Shown: positions 43,829 through 52,711 of the stretch, piece after piece
How positions within the stretch are numbered: position 1 is the first letter of the stretch
How the letters are laid out: each line of letters begins with the position of its first letter
From: Streptomyces sp. R33
GTDB lineage: Bacteria; Actinomycetota; Actinomycetes; Streptomycetales; Streptomycetaceae
Length of the DNA: 64,000 bases
Assembly (NCBI RefSeq): GCF_041200175.1
Contig: NZ_CP165727.1
Location: 1,488,001 to 1,552,000, forward strand
Direction: 5' to 3'
Notes under the pieces: model-generated
The model's database searches: none
Seen by the model: only the letters and a program-made list of their open reading frames with translations
What the model was told of the DNA's origin: nothing
Translations under genes and position numbers: made by a program

Positions 43829-46651
43829 ATGGGCGCCGTCGATGTCACCGTGGTCGTGGCCGCCGTGGTGTTGATCGGCGGTCTGGGCTGGTACTTCTTC
43901 GGCCCGCGCCGCGCCGGGACGGCCCGGCTGGAGGGCGGTCTGCAGCGGGTGGACGTGACCGTCCGGGGCGGCTACAGCCCGAATCTGATCAAGGTCCGCC
44001 AGGGTACGCCGCTGGAGCTGGTCTTCGACCGGCAGGAATCCGGTGAGTGCACATCCCGGGTGGTCTTCCCGGATCTGAAGGTCAGCGCCGGGCTGCCCGC
44101 CCACACACGCACCACCCTGCGCCTGACTCCGGACCGGCCCGGGACATTCGGCTTCGCCTGCGGCATGAACATGATCCACGGAACGCTGCTCGTCGAGCCT
44201 GCCCAAGGGTTGGCCACGGCCGATGCGCCGCACCCTGGCGGCCCCGGCACCGCTGCTCCGCACCTGAGCCGACCAGCGCGCGAGACGCCGCCGTCGGGAC
44301 CGGAGCGGTCGGCGGCCGAGGCGGAGGCGGCGGACATCGCCGAGCGCCGGGCGGAGATCAAGGATCTGACCCGCCGGGTCGCCGTCGGGGCGGTGCTGAC
44401 CGCCCCGGTGCTGTTCGCCGTGATGGCCCACGAGCTGTTCGGGGCCGACTGGGTGCCGGGCTGGATGCTGGACCACTGGGTGCAGCTGGCACTGATCACC
44501 CCGGTGATGTTCTACACCGGCCGGCCGATCCACGTGACCGGCTGGCTGACCCTGCGCCACCGGGCCGCCGACATGAACTCCCTGATCACCCTCGGTACGA
44601 GCGCCGCCTACGGCTACAGCCTCCTGGTCACCGCCGCGCCCGCCGTCCTGCCCGAGGACGTGCGCGAGGTCTACTTCGAAGCGGTCGGCGTGATCCTGAC
44701 GCTGATCCTGCTCGGCCGGCTCCTTGAGGCCCGTGCGAAGGCCGGCACCGGTGAGGCCATCCGCGCCCTGCTGGGCCTGCAGGCCCGCACCGCCCGCGTC
44801 GTCCGGGACGGCGAAGAGACCGAGATCCCGGTCGAAGAGGTGGCGGTCGGCGACGAGGTCGTCATCCGGCCCGGCGAGAAGATCCCCGTCGACGCCGAGG
44901 TCCTGTCCGGCTCCTCCGCCGTGGACGAGTCGATGGTCACCGGTGAGCCCATGCCGGTGACCAAACGGGCCGGGGACACCGTCATCGGGGCCACCGTCAA
45001 CGGCACGGGGTCCCTGCGCGTACGGGCGGCCAAGGTCGGCGCGGACACGATGCTCGCCCAGATCGTCCGCCTCGTCCAGGCCGCGCAGGCGTCCAAGGCC
45101 CCCATCCAGCGCCTCGCCGATGCGGTTTCCGCCTACTTCGTGCCCGCCGTCATCGCCATCGCGATCGCCACGTTCGCCATCTGGTTCACCCTCGGCCCGG
45201 CCCCGGCCCTCACCCTGGCCCTGGTCTCCGCGGTTGCCGTACTGATCATCGCCTGCCCCTGCGCTCTAGGGCTCGCCACACCGCTGTCGGTGATGGTCGG
45301 CACCGGCAAGGGCGCCCAGGCCGGCATCCTCATCCGCTCCGCCGAAGCCCTGGAGACCGCCCACACGCTCGACACGGTCGTACTCGACAAGACCGGCACC
45401 GTCACCGAAGGCCGACCGGTCCTCACCGACATCCACACCGCAGACGGCTTCAGCGAGAGCGAGCTGCTGCGCCTGGTGGCCGCCGCCGAGGAGGTGAGCG
45501 AACACCCCCTGGCCCAAGCCGTCGTCACCGGAGCCCGCGAGCGCGGGCTGACCTGGCCGGCCTCGACCGGCTTCGACTCCGTCACCGGCAAAGGCGTACG
45601 GGCCGAACTCGACGGCCGCACCGTCCTCGTCGGAACCCGGCTGCTCCTGGCGGACGCCGGCATCGACACCACCCCGCTGGCCCCGCACCTCACTCGGCTC
45701 TCCGCCGAGGGCAAGACACCGGTGCTCGCCGGAATCGACGGCCGCCCCGCCGGAGTCCTCGCCGTCGCCGACACCGTGAAAGACGACTCCGCGGCCGCCA
45801 TCGCGGCCTTGCAACGCCTCGGCATCGAGGTCGTCATGCTCACCGGCGACAACGCCCGCACCGCCGACGCGATCGCCTCCGAGGTCGGCATCACCCGCGT
45901 GCTCGCCGAGGTGCTGCCCGAGCACAAGTCCGACGAGATCCGCCGCCTGCAGGACGAAGGCCGGACCGTCGGCATGGTCGGCGACGGCATCAACGACGCC
46001 CCGGCACTGGCCGCCGCCGACGTCGGCCTCGCGATCGGAACCGGCACCGATGTCGCCATCGAAGCCGCCGACATCACCCTCATCTCCGGCTCCCTCACCG
46101 GAGTCGTCACGGCGATCCGCCTGTCCCGCGCCACCATGCGCAACATCCGGCAGAACCTGTTCTTCGCGCTGATCTACAACGCCGTCGGCATCCCCCTCGC
46201 CGCCGGACTCCTCTACCCCCTGTGGGGCATCCGCCTCAGCCCGATCATCGCCGCCGCGGCCATGGCGCTGTCCTCCCTGTCCGTCGTCACCAACTCCTCC
46301 CGCCTGCGCCGTTGGCACATCACCCCGCTCCCGCACTCCGCTCCGGCCCGCACCCAGCCCCGCGTCGAAACCCCGGCCGACCACCAGGTGGCCGGCGGCC
46401 CTTCGGAATCCCCGCCCCATCAGGCACCTGGCGGCGGGCAGCACCAGCATCCAGACTCGGGCCGGTCGGCCCACGAGGTCGTGGACCCCGTGTGCGGCAT
46501 GCACCTGGATCCGGCCCATGCTGCGGAACACAGGGCCACCAGTACGGGCATCTACTACTTCTGCTCCGGCCACTGCGCTGCCGCGTTCGACCAGGCCCCA
46601 CCGGATGTTTCGACGGCCGGCGGCGCCTCCACCCCGAAACCCGGAGGATGA
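43829..46651 (+). CDS. Cupredoxin-P1B copper ATPase-YHS fusion protein
   Basis: The 940-residue protein is a three-part fusion. After one N-terminal helix, residues 36-123 form a cupredoxin-like domain with probable copper ligands Cys74, Cys111, Met113 and Met115 (CGMNMIHG). A P1B ATPase follows: TGE at 371-373, CPC at 476-478, phosphorylated Asp520 in [16 protein letters not shown] and [10 protein letters not shown]-terminal YHS domain follows a His/Pro-rich linker ([23 protein letters not shown]). The usual N-terminal heavy-metal-associated CxxC domain is absent, apparently replaced by the cupredoxin. It would export Cu+ from the cytoplasm. GGGAGGC precedes the ATG. Confidence 0.92.
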   Translation: MGAVDVTVVVAAVVLIGGLGWYFFGPRRAGTARLEGGLQRVDVTVRGGYSPNLIKVRQGTPLELVFDRQESGECTSRVVFPDLKVSAGLPAHTRTTLRLTPDRPGTFGFACGMNMIHGTLLVEPAQGLATADAPHPGGPGTAAPHLSRPARETPPSGPERSAAEAEAADIAERRAEIKDLTRRVAVGAVLTAPVLFAVMAHELFGADWVPGWMLDHWVQLALITPVMFYTGRPIHVTGWLTLRHRAADMNSLITLGTSAAYGYSLLVTAAPAVLPEDVREVYFEAVGVILTLILLGRLLEARAKAGTGEAIRALLGLQARTARVVRDGEETEIPVEEVAVGDEVVIRPGEKIPVDAEVLSGSSAVDESMVTGEPMPVTKRAGDTVIGATVNGTGSLRVRAAKVGADTMLAQIVRLVQAAQASKAPIQRLADAVSAYFVPAVIAIAIATFAIWFTLGPAPALTLALVSAVAVLIIACPCALGLATPLSVMVGTGKGAQAGILIRSAEALETAHTLDTVVLDKTGTVTEGRPVLTDIHTADGFSESELLRLVAAAEEVSEHPLAQAVVTGARERGLTWPASTGFDSVTGKGVRAELDGRTVLVGTRLLLADAGIDTTPLAPHLTRLSAEGKTPVLAGIDGRPAGVLAVADTVKDDSAAAIAALQRLGIEVVMLTGDNARTADAIASEVGITRVLAEVLPEHKSDEIRRLQDEGRTVGMVGDGINDAPALAAADVGLAIGTGTDVAIEAADITLISGSLTGVVTAIRLSRATMRNIRQNLFFALIYNAVGIPLAAGLLYPLWGIRLSPIIAAAAMALSSLSVVTNSSRLRRWHITPLPHSAPARTQPRVETPADHQVAGGPSESPPHQAPGGGQHQHPDSGRSAHEVVDPVCGMHLDPAHAAEHRATSTGIYYFCSGHCAAAFDQAPPDVSTAGGASTPKPGG

Positions 46652-46740
46652 CCACCCACTCCCGGCCTTCCGAGTCGTGGTGGCAGCTGGCCGATCTGCC
46701 GGAACAGCTGGCCGCCCACGGCATCACCGCAGTCTGCTGA
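46648..46740 (+). CDS. Possible 30-residue leader or truncated gene
   Basis: A short frame beginning [20 protein letters not shown] overlaps the ATPase stop in an ATGA arrangement and ends after 30 codons. GGAGG touches the ATG, too close for an ideal ribosome site. It may be a coupled small protein or the head of a lost gene. No family recognised. Confidence 0.3.
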   Translation: MTTHSRPSESWWQLADLPEQLAAHGITAVC

Positions 46741-46882
46741 ACGACCCCGCCGGACGTTCGGCCTGTTCGCACTCCCACGCCGAGCATGCGTGCGTCCGGC
46801 GCCGGTTCCCAAACCGGGCTCCCCCCAGCCCGGATGCGGGTGACCCCCTGGGCTACCTCGCTCATTTCTGCCGGCGACGCCG

Positions 46883-47293
46883 TCAGCCGAGGGAAGCCAT
46901 GAGGTCGTTGCACGCCTGTTCGCACGAGCGGCACGCCTCGGCGCAGATGCGGCAGTGTTCGTGCATGTCCGCGTGGGAGGCGCATTCGTCCGCACACGCC
47001 TTGCAGGCGACGGCGCAGGCGGTGAGGAGGGCTCGGGTGATGTTGGCGTCGTACCCGGTGTGCCGGGAGAGGACGGCGGCGGTCGCGGTGCAGATGTCGG
47101 CGCAGTCCATGTCGGTGCGGATGCACTTGGTGAGGTCGCCCACCATCCCCTCGGAGAGACAGGCGTCTGCGCAGGCCGTGCACGCCTGGGCGCAGGCGAG
47201 GCATTCCTCGATGCAGCGGGCGAGCTTGTCCTGGTCGACGTTGCCGAGGTCGGCCGGGTAGCTGTGCAGCATGTCTTTGACGGGCGCGTTCAT
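46883..47293 (-). CDS. Csp-type four-helix-bundle copper storage protein
   Basis: The 136-residue protein contains about 18 cysteines arranged as CxxxC and CxxC pairs along four predicted helices (RCIEECLACAQACTACADAC, then DMDCADIC, TACAVACKACADEC, HCRICAEACRSCEQAC). This is the pattern of copper storage proteins (Csp, DUF326), in which thiolates line the bundle core and bind many Cu+ ions. No signal peptide or Tat motif is seen, so it is the cytosolic (Csp3-like) form. I chose the ATG at 47293; a GTG five codons earlier is possible. It converges on the copper ATPase gene. Confidence 0.93.
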   Translation of the reverse strand: MNAPVKDMLHSYPADLGNVDQDKLARCIEECLACAQACTACADACLSEGMVGDLTKCIRTDMDCADICTATAAVLSRHTGYDANITRALLTACAVACKACADECASHADMHEHCRICAEACRSCEQACNDLMASLG

Positions 47294-47620
47294 GACGACG
47301 GCCCTCACTTTCCCGCCGCCGACCGGAGGTGAGGTGCGCCTTCGACGAAGCCGTACGGCGTCCTAGGGCCAGGATCACACCGGCCCTCTTACGGCGCACC
47401 GCAACGCTGCGACCAGCGAGAACGGTCACCGAGCGACGCCGGTTGCCGTCGAATCCCGTAAGCATCAGGCCCTGGCTGCGGTTTTGGGGCGCGCGAGCCC
47501 CGGGGATCCATGCCTGCGCTCAGAGATCCGGACGAATCCTGAGCGGCCACCCGGTGCCTTTCCCCGAAGGTGGGGTCGTGCCGTAGCAGGCGGGCGCGGC
47601 CCCCGGCGAGGATGCCCGTC
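47294..47620. other. Divergent spacer between Csp and TauE genes
   Basis: These 327 bases have no supported gene. They carry promoters for the Csp gene (minus) and the TauE-type gene (plus). No convincing operator dyad was found. Confidence 0.35.
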
Positions 47621-48436
47621 ATGACCACGGACCAGAACCTCGTTCCCCTCCGCTCGACGCACGCAGCGCCTGTGGTGTTCGGTGCGGGGGCGGCCATCGG
47701 GGTTCTGGGCGGGATGATCGGGTTGGGTGGCGCGGAGTTCCGGCTGCCGCTGCTGATCGGCGTCTTCGGGTTCGCCGCGCTCTCGGCGGTCATCCTGAAC
47801 AAGGCGATGAGCCTGGTGGTGGTCCTGGTCGCCCTGCCGGCCCGGCTGGCGGCGGTGCCGGCCGCCGAGGTGGCCGCGCGCTGGCCGGTCGCGGTCAACC
47901 TGCTGGCCGGCAGCCTGCTGGGGGCCTGGGCCGGAGCGTCTTGGGCGGTACGGATGCGCAGCTCCACCCTCTACAAGGTGCTGGCCGCCCTGATGGTGCT
48001 CATGGCGGCCGCGCTGCTGGTCACGCACACGACCACCCTGGACACGCTCGCGCTGCCGCTGTGGGCGCAGGTGCCCTGCGGGGTCGTGGCCGGGTTCGGC
48101 ATCGGGGTCGTCGCGGCGATCATGGGCGTGGCCGGGGGCGAGCTGCTGATCCCGACGATCGTGCTGCTGTTCGGGGTCGACATCAAGACCGCCGGAAGCC
48201 TCTCCCTGTTGGTGTCCCTGCCGACGATGCTCGTGGCCTTCGCCCGCTACAGCCGTGACGGCAGTTTCGCGGTGCTCGGCGCGAACCTCCGCTTCACCGT
48301 GATCATGGCCTCTGGATCGGTGGCCGGTGCGGTGATGGGCGGCCTGCTCCTCGAGGTGTTCCCGGACCTGGTACTCATCCCCGCGCTGGCCCTGATCCTG
48401 CTTGTTTCCGCGGCAAAGCTCGCCCGTCACAAGTGA
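47621..48436 (+). CDS. TauE/SafE-family membrane exporter
   Basis: The 271-residue protein has seven to eight hydrophobic helices and the duplicated TauE/SafE pattern: GVLGGMIGLGGAEFRLPLLIG in the first half and GVVAAIMGVAGGELLIPTIVL in the second. The family moves sulfite, sulfoacetate and related anions or unknown substrates. Here it lies in a copper-resistance block, so a role in thiol or sulfur supply, or in metal handling, is possible but unproved. The ATG at 47621 follows GAGGA by 8 bases; ATG at 47612 is an alternative. Confidence 0.85.
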   Translation: MTTDQNLVPLRSTHAAPVVFGAGAAIGVLGGMIGLGGAEFRLPLLIGVFGFAALSAVILNKAMSLVVVLVALPARLAAVPAAEVAARWPVAVNLLAGSLLGAWAGASWAVRMRSSTLYKVLAALMVLMAAALLVTHTTTLDTLALPLWAQVPCGVVAGFGIGVVAAIMGVAGGELLIPTIVLLFGVDIKTAGSLSLLVSLPTMLVAFARYSRDGSFAVLGANLRFTVIMASGSVAGAVMGGLLLEVFPDLVLIPALALILLVSAAKLARHK

Positions 48437-48469
48437 CGTTGCCGAGACTCGGCATAAGGCTCGCCGTGG

Positions 48470-48490
48470 GCGCCCGCCGGTGGCGGGCGC
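48470..48490 (+). terminator. Strong hairpin after the TauE gene
   Basis: GCGCCCGCC at 48470-48478 pairs with GGCGGGCGC at 48482-48490 around a 3-base loop. It lies 34 bases after the TauE stop, following a smaller stem (TGCCGAG/CTCGGCA, 48440-48454). Confidence 0.65.
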
Positions 48491-48654
48491 GGCCGCGCCG
48501 GCGAGCGCGAGCAGCACGAGCAGCCCGGCCCACTGCCGGGCCGAATGATGCGCACTGTGCCCGGCCATGGGACGGGATGCAATCGGCCGTGCTCAGCGGG
48601 GATCGCGCAGGCCCGCCAGAGTGAGCTGTACACATCTGCGGAATCGGCATAACG

Positions 48655-48837
48655 GTGTGCAACCTGCTCACCGGAGTGGCACTGGACGCCGCACGCAGCG
48701 CCGGGGTGCCGGCACTCCCCTGGGCGGCGTTGGGGCTGCTCGGCCTGGCCTGCGCGGCGGCGCTCTACGCGCTGCACCGTACGGGTCGGCTGTCACCTGC
48801 CCAAGCCGAAGGAGGACGTCAACCCGTAGCCGCCTGA
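48655..48837 (+). CDS. Possible small one-helix membrane protein or gene remnant
   Basis: A 60-residue frame starting with GTG has one convincing membrane helix (ALPWAALGLLGLACAAALYAL) and a basic stop-transfer HRTGR. There is no clear ribosome site, and similar residues continue upstream of the start, so it may be the tail of a lost membrane protein. No family recognised. Confidence 0.35.
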   Translation: MCNLLTGVALDAARSAGVPALPWAALGLLGLACAAALYALHRTGRLSPAQAEGGRQPVAA

Positions 48838-49001
48838 CCGGAGCCGGGACGTACGGACAGGGTGCCGACGGCCACAGCCGCCCCCTGCCGCGGCTCGCAT
48901 GCTGACGCAGGCCGCGCCGCACAGGCGTACAGGTTGCGGTGAGGTCGGCGGAGCATCGCCGACCGCACCGTCCGCGCCCGGCCAGTTCTTGTCCATCAGC
49001 T

Positions 49002-49019
49002 ACACCCCCTATGGGTATT
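49002..49019. promoter_or_regulatory. CsoR-like dyad upstream of DUF6153-DUF305
   Basis: ACACCCCCTATGGGTATT contains ACCC and GGGT half-sites around a C-tract, resembling the G/C-tract dyads bound by CsoR/RcnR copper regulators. It lies 63 bases before the DUF6153 start. No csoR gene is in this window, so binding would be by an unlinked CsoR. Confidence 0.45.
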
Positions 49020-49081
49020 CATCAGTAGGGCCAGTCGACGTCGCCTCGCCACCCGCGGATGAGGCCGCTTACGATGCGGAC

Positions 49082-49522
49082 ATGCACGTCCAGGTGAAGC
49101 GAGCGAAGAAGCCCCTCGGGCTGCGCTCGTACCTGCTCCTCGTCCTCGCCGTACTCGCGGGGCTGGTGGCCATGCATGGCCTGGGGCCTGGCGCTTCCGT
49201 CCCGGCGGGCGCCCACGCGGCGGCCGGTTCCCACCACGCGTCGGCCGCCGGCCACGGAAAGATCGCCTCCGATGCTCCGTGCCACGACGGCTGCGTTCAC
49301 GCCGGCGATCCGATCGACGACGGACGCGGCGGGCATGCCGAGCACGCCGATGCGACGTGCGCGGCCACCGGCACGGCCGGCGCACCGGTCCTGCCCGCGC
49401 CTGCGGTCCTGCCCGGCATCACCGACACCGAGGCGGTCCTCGCTCACGGGATCGTCCCCGACGCCACGGCTTGCGGGCGGGCCCCGCCGTCACTGAGCGA
49501 ACTGCAACTCCTGCGCATATAG
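49082..49522 (+). CDS. DUF6153-type His-rich exported protein
   Basis: The 146-residue protein has an N-terminal membrane/signal helix (SYLLLVLAVLAGLVAMHGLGPG), a central histidine-rich stretch with Cys-His pairs (SHHASAAGHGK, CHDGCVHAG, GHAEHADATC) and the conserved end GRAPPSLSELQLLRI that I associate with DUF6153. The His/Cys content suggests extracytoplasmic metal binding. It precedes the DUF305 gene by 110 bases on the same strand, an arrangement common in Streptomyces copper loci. Confidence 0.8.
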   Translation: MHVQVKRAKKPLGLRSYLLLVLAVLAGLVAMHGLGPGASVPAGAHAAAGSHHASAAGHGKIASDAPCHDGCVHAGDPIDDGRGGHAEHADATCAATGTAGAPVLPAPAVLPGITDTEAVLAHGIVPDATACGRAPPSLSELQLLRI

Positions 49523-49632
49523 GGCGGCCCCGGCATACCCGGCCTCACGCGGCCGGTGACATCGCCCCTCAGCCCCGCCTTTCCTCAGTACGTCCGCATG
49601 CGCGCGTGCCTCACAGCAGGAGTTGCACCACC

Positions 49633-50265
49633 ATGACCACCAAGCGTTCCCTGATCCGCCGCGCCACCGCAGTGGCCGCGGCCGCCACCGCCGCCCTCGT
49701 CCTTGCCGCCTGCGGCGGCAACGGCGACGACAACAGCTCGACGCACAACGGCCACAACGCCGCCTCGCCGTCCGCCTCCGCGCCGGCGCAGCAGGGCGAC
49801 CACAACGCGGCCGACGTCGCGTTCGCCCAGGGGATGATCCCCCACCACCGCCAGGCCATCGAGATGGCCGATCTCGCCGCGACCCGCGCCGAGTCCGCCG
49901 AAGTGAAGAAGCTCGCCAGCGAGATCAAGAAGGCCCAGGACCCGGAGATCAAGACCCTCTCCGGCTGGCTCACCTCGTGGGGCGAGCAGCTCCCGGCCGA
50001 GGGCCAGGGCCAGGGCCACGGCGGGCACGACATGTCCGGGATGATGTCGGCCGAGGAGATGCGGCAGCTGGAATCCTCCTCCGGCAAGGCGTTCGACACC
50101 GCCTTCCTGACGATGATGGTCAAGCACCACGAGGGCGCCGTCGCCATGGCCAAGACCGAGCAGTCCGACGGGACGTACCAGCCCGCCAAGGACATGGCCG
50201 GAGCGATCATCACCTCCCAGAGCGCGGAGATCGCCCGGATGAACACCCTCCTCGGCAAGAGCTGA
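49633..50265 (+). CDS. DUF305 lipoprotein, copper-associated
   Basis: The 210-residue protein has a lipoprotein signal ending LVLAACGGN and a DUF305 ferritin-like domain with the metal-type motif FAQGMIPHHRQAIEMADLA and the repeat TMMVKHHEGAVAMAKTE. A Met/His-rich loop (GHGGHDMSGMMSAEEM) lies between. DUF305 proteins are widespread in metal and copper loci; binding of copper through the HH and Met residues is plausible. AGGAG lies 9 bases before the ATG. Confidence 0.9.
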   Translation: MTTKRSLIRRATAVAAAATAALVLAACGGNGDDNSSTHNGHNAASPSASAPAQQGDHNAADVAFAQGMIPHHRQAIEMADLAATRAESAEVKKLASEIKKAQDPEIKTLSGWLTSWGEQLPAEGQGQGHGGHDMSGMMSAEEMRQLESSSGKAFDTAFLTMMVKHHEGAVAMAKTEQSDGTYQPAKDMAGAIITSQSAEIARMNTLLGKS

Positions 50266-50282
50266 CCCGCATCAGCACGCCG

Positions 50283-50312
50283 GTGCGGGCAGCCGGCAAC
50301 GACTGCCCGCAC
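50283..50312 (+). terminator. Terminator after DUF305
   Basis: GTGCGGGCAG at 50283-50292 is perfectly complementary to CTGCCCGCAC at 50303-50312 with a 10-base loop, 18 bases after the DUF305 stop. Confidence 0.75.
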
Positions 50313-50331
50313 CCCCGCCGGCCCACGCACC

Positions 50332-50945
50332 TTCCTCGGCAGTGGCCACCCCTCACCCACCGACCCGACGGCGACCTCACCGCATCTGGGCCTGATCCGC
50401 AGCACCGATGCGGGACAGACCTGGACCACCGTCTCCGCCGGAGGCGACGCCGACTTCCACTCGCTCCAGCAGGCCGGTGAAATCGTCTACGGCCTCGACA
50501 GCCAGACCTCGCAGATCCGGGCCAGCAAGGACGCCGGCGCCACCTGGGAGCGGCGCGCGAAGATCCCGGGCGGCGATCTCGCCGCCCACCCGGAGGCACC
50601 GCAGGAAGTGTGGGCGACCACCCCCGACGGGCTGCTGCACAGCACCGACGGGGGCACAAGCTTCCGGCCCGTAACCGGAGCCCCCGCCCTGGCAGCCGTG
50701 GAGCGGCCGCCCCCGACCAGCTGATCGCCCTCGCGGCCAACGGGAAGGTCCTGGCCGGCGGGGACGGCACGTCCTGGACCGAACGCGGCCACCTCCCCCA
50801 GGGCGCGCAGCCCGCCGTACTGACTGCGGCAAGCCCCGCGCACCTGCCGGCCGCCGACACGAACGACTCCGTCTACGAGTCCCAGGACGGCGGCCGCACA
50901 TGGACCGTCGTGCACCGGCCGGGCCACACGAGCACAGGGCACTGA
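50332..50945 (+). pseudogene. Truncated, frameshifted BNR/F510_1955-type glycosylhydrolase
   Basis: One frame (50332-50724) reads FLGSGHPSPTDPTAT, LGLIRSTDAGQTWTTVS and GLLHSTDGGTSFRPVTGAP, containing Asp-box (SxDxGxTW) repeats. It stops at 50722. The story continues in another frame as APDQLIALAANGKVLAGGDG and ESQDGGRTWTVVHR to 50945. A shift of one base near 50700 (run CGGCCGCCCCC) explains the break. The N-terminal signal and first blades are also missing, the gene starting just after the DUF305 terminator. In intact loci this sialidase-like secreted protein commonly follows DUF305. Confidence 0.8.
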
Positions 50946-50954
50946 CCCCGCGGA

Positions 50955-51563
50955 TCACACCACCGGCGGCTGCCCGGCACCACCGAGCAGAACGGCCAGC
51001 AGCCGCCCTGTGATCGCCTTCGGATCGTCTCCGCGTCCGGGAACGCGTGTCATCAGCAGGTGGTGAATCGTGCCGACGAGCGCGAGCGCGATGGTGGCAG
51101 CGTCGGCACCGGCGGGCAGCCGGCCGCCGCGCTGCTCCGCCTGCAGGTAAGCGGTGAAGGCGTGCTGAATCGCGTCGAAGGCGGGCGCGCCGGCCTGAAA
51201 ACCCTCCCGGGTGTGCAGCGCGGCCGCCGGGCGGGTCATCGCCAGCCCCACCACCGCCGGAGGCAGGGCCTCCAGCAGGGTGAGAGCGATGTCCTGAAGA
51301 TTGGCCGCCACCGTGGCCCGCCCCACCTTGGCCTCCAGCGCCTCGGCCCGGCGGGCGCTGCGCGCGAACCGGTCCAGGACCAGCTCGGCGACGAACTCGT
51401 CCAGGCCGGCGAAGTGCGTGTGCAGGACGCCTTTGCCGCACTCCGCCTCCGTGGTGATCGCGCGGCTGGTCAGGGCTGCGGCGCCGTCGCGGGCCACCAC
51501 GCGCTCCGCGGCCGCGAACAGCCGCTCGCGCAAGTCGGGAATCGCCACTCCACGAGGTGACAC
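50955..51563 (-). CDS. TetR-family repressor with self-operator
   Basis: The 202-residue protein has a TetR helix-turn-helix (RLFAAAERVVARDGAAALTS, EAECGKGVLHTHFAGLDEFV) and a helical sensor domain. I chose the GTG at 51563 because AAAGGGG lies 6 bases upstream; longer starts would run through the operators. It is divergent from a methyltransferase gene, and two 18-bp palindromes 31 and 52 bases upstream of the start are strong candidates for its binding sites. Confidence 0.87.
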   Translation of the reverse strand: MSPRGVAIPDLRERLFAAAERVVARDGAAALTSRAITTEAECGKGVLHTHFAGLDEFVAELVLDRFARSARRAEALEAKVGRATVAANLQDIALTLLEALPPAVVGLAMTRPAAALHTREGFQAGAPAFDAIQHAFTAYLQAEQRGGRLPAGADAATIALALVGTIHHLLMTRVPGRGDDPKAITGRLLAVLLGGAGQPPVV

Positions 51564-51593
51564 AACGGCCCCTTTCTTCAAGCCCATTGAAAG

Positions 51594-51611
51594 TATGGGC
51601 GATCGCCCATA
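51594..51611. promoter_or_regulatory. TetR operator A, perfect 18-bp palindrome
   Basis: TATGGGCGATCGCCCATA is a perfect inverted repeat. It lies between the TetR and methyltransferase genes and shares its TATGGGC arms with operator B. Confidence 0.85.
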
Positions 51612-51614
51612 TTG

Positions 51615-51632
51615 TTTGGGCACTTGCCCATA
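51615..51632. promoter_or_regulatory. TetR operator B
   Basis: TTTGGGCACTTGCCCATA has the same GGGC-N4-GCCCATA arms as operator A with one arm base changed. Centres of A and B are 21 bases apart, two turns of helix, so two repressor dimers could sit on the same DNA face. Confidence 0.8.
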
Positions 51633-51679
51633 CTAGGGCCGGAGGGCTGTGCCGCGCTCCGGCGGGAGGGAGTTCACCC

Positions 51680-52537
51680 ATGGGTCAATTCATCAACACC
51701 GCACAGGCAGAGGCGTGGAACGGCTACGAGGGCGAGCAGTGGGCCCGCAGCCAGGAACGCTGGGACGCCGTCAACGACGGCTTCAACCAGCCCCTCCTGG
51801 ACGCCGCGGCCATCTCGGCAACCGATCACGTACTGGACATCGGCTGCGGAGCCGGCCGCACGACACGACTGGCCGCCCAACGGGCGGGTGAGGGCCGGGC
51901 CCTGGGGCTGGACCTGTCGGGTCCGATGCTCGAGCGGGCCGGGGCGAGCGCGGAACGCGAGGGGGTGCGCAACGCGTCCTTCGTCCAAGGCGACGCACAG
52001 GCGCATCCGTTCGAGCCCGAGGTTTTCGACGCGGCCATCAGCCGTTACGGCATGACGTTCTTCGCAGATCCGGTCGCCGCCTTCGCCAACATCGGGCGCG
52101 CACTGCGCCCGCGTGGACGACTGGCGTTCATCTGCGCGGCGGAGGCCGAGGCCAACGAATGGCTCCAGGCGCTGGCCTCACTGAAGGAGATCCTGCCGCT
52201 CGGAGGCTTCGGCGTGCCCGGCGGGCCGGGCATGTTCTCGCTCACCGACCCCGACCACACGCTCGCCCTCCTGGCTTCCGCGGGCTTCGAGAACGCCCGC
52301 GTCGAGCGCGTGGAGGCCGCCGGGAACTGGGGGAAGGACGCCGAGGACGCCGCGGCCTTCCTCCTCGACTCCGGCCCCGGCCGCCACCTGCTCGGCCAGG
52401 TCGCACCCGCCACCCAGGAGCAGGCCCGACGGGCACTGACCGACGCGCTACGCCCCTACGAGGAGGCCGGAGCCGTGTGGCTGCGCAGCAGCTCATGGCT
52501 GGTCACCGCCGTACGCGAGGGGAACACCGGCCCCTGA
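51680..52537 (+). CDS. Class I SAM-dependent methyltransferase
   Basis: The 285-residue protein has motif I VLDIGCGAGRTTRLAA and motif post-I GLDLSGPMLERA, followed by FVQGDAQAHPFEPEVFDAAISRYGMTFF, the Methyltransf_11/25 pattern. Substrate unknown; proteins of this type modify small molecules. GGGAG lies 10 bases before the ATG. Probable repression by the divergent TetR gene implies induction by a toxic compound. Confidence 0.85.
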   Translation: MGQFINTAQAEAWNGYEGEQWARSQERWDAVNDGFNQPLLDAAAISATDHVLDIGCGAGRTTRLAAQRAGEGRALGLDLSGPMLERAGASAEREGVRNASFVQGDAQAHPFEPEVFDAAISRYGMTFFADPVAAFANIGRALRPRGRLAFICAAEAEANEWLQALASLKEILPLGGFGVPGGPGMFSLTDPDHTLALLASAGFENARVERVEAAGNWGKDAEDAAAFLLDSGPGRHLLGQVAPATQEQARRALTDALRPYEEAGAVWLRSSSWLVTAVREGNTGP

Positions 52538-52581
52538 AGGCGGACAGCGCCACGCACAGGAGCATGTGCGCGAAGACCGCG

Positions 52582-52695
52582 TCAACGGAAGGCTCGGGCG
52601 GCTTCCCGTAGCTGCTGAAGGCCGGTGGCCGAGACGTCGGCGGCCTGGACGGTGAAGCCTTCCCGGGCAAAATACAGGGCGTCGCGATGCTCGCA
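52582..52695 (-). pseudogene. Remnant of a TehB-like methyltransferase
   Basis: The reverse strand encodes RDALYFAREGFTVQAADVSA and TGLQQLREAARAFR before a stop. This matches the motif I-post I part of TehB-type methyltransferases (normally GCGHGRDALYFAxxG). Both the N-terminal part and everything after residue 37 are missing. Just 16 bases separate it from the MFS gene's stop codon, so it is a deletion scar. Confidence 0.7.
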
Positions 52696-52711
52696 TCATG
52701 CCCCTCCTGAC

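Noticed and set aside
48427..48568. Minus-strand frame starting with MAGHSAHHSARQWAG
   Set aside because: It looks membrane-like for 30 residues but then runs antisense through the TauE gene with no stop until far inside; probably chance or a relic.
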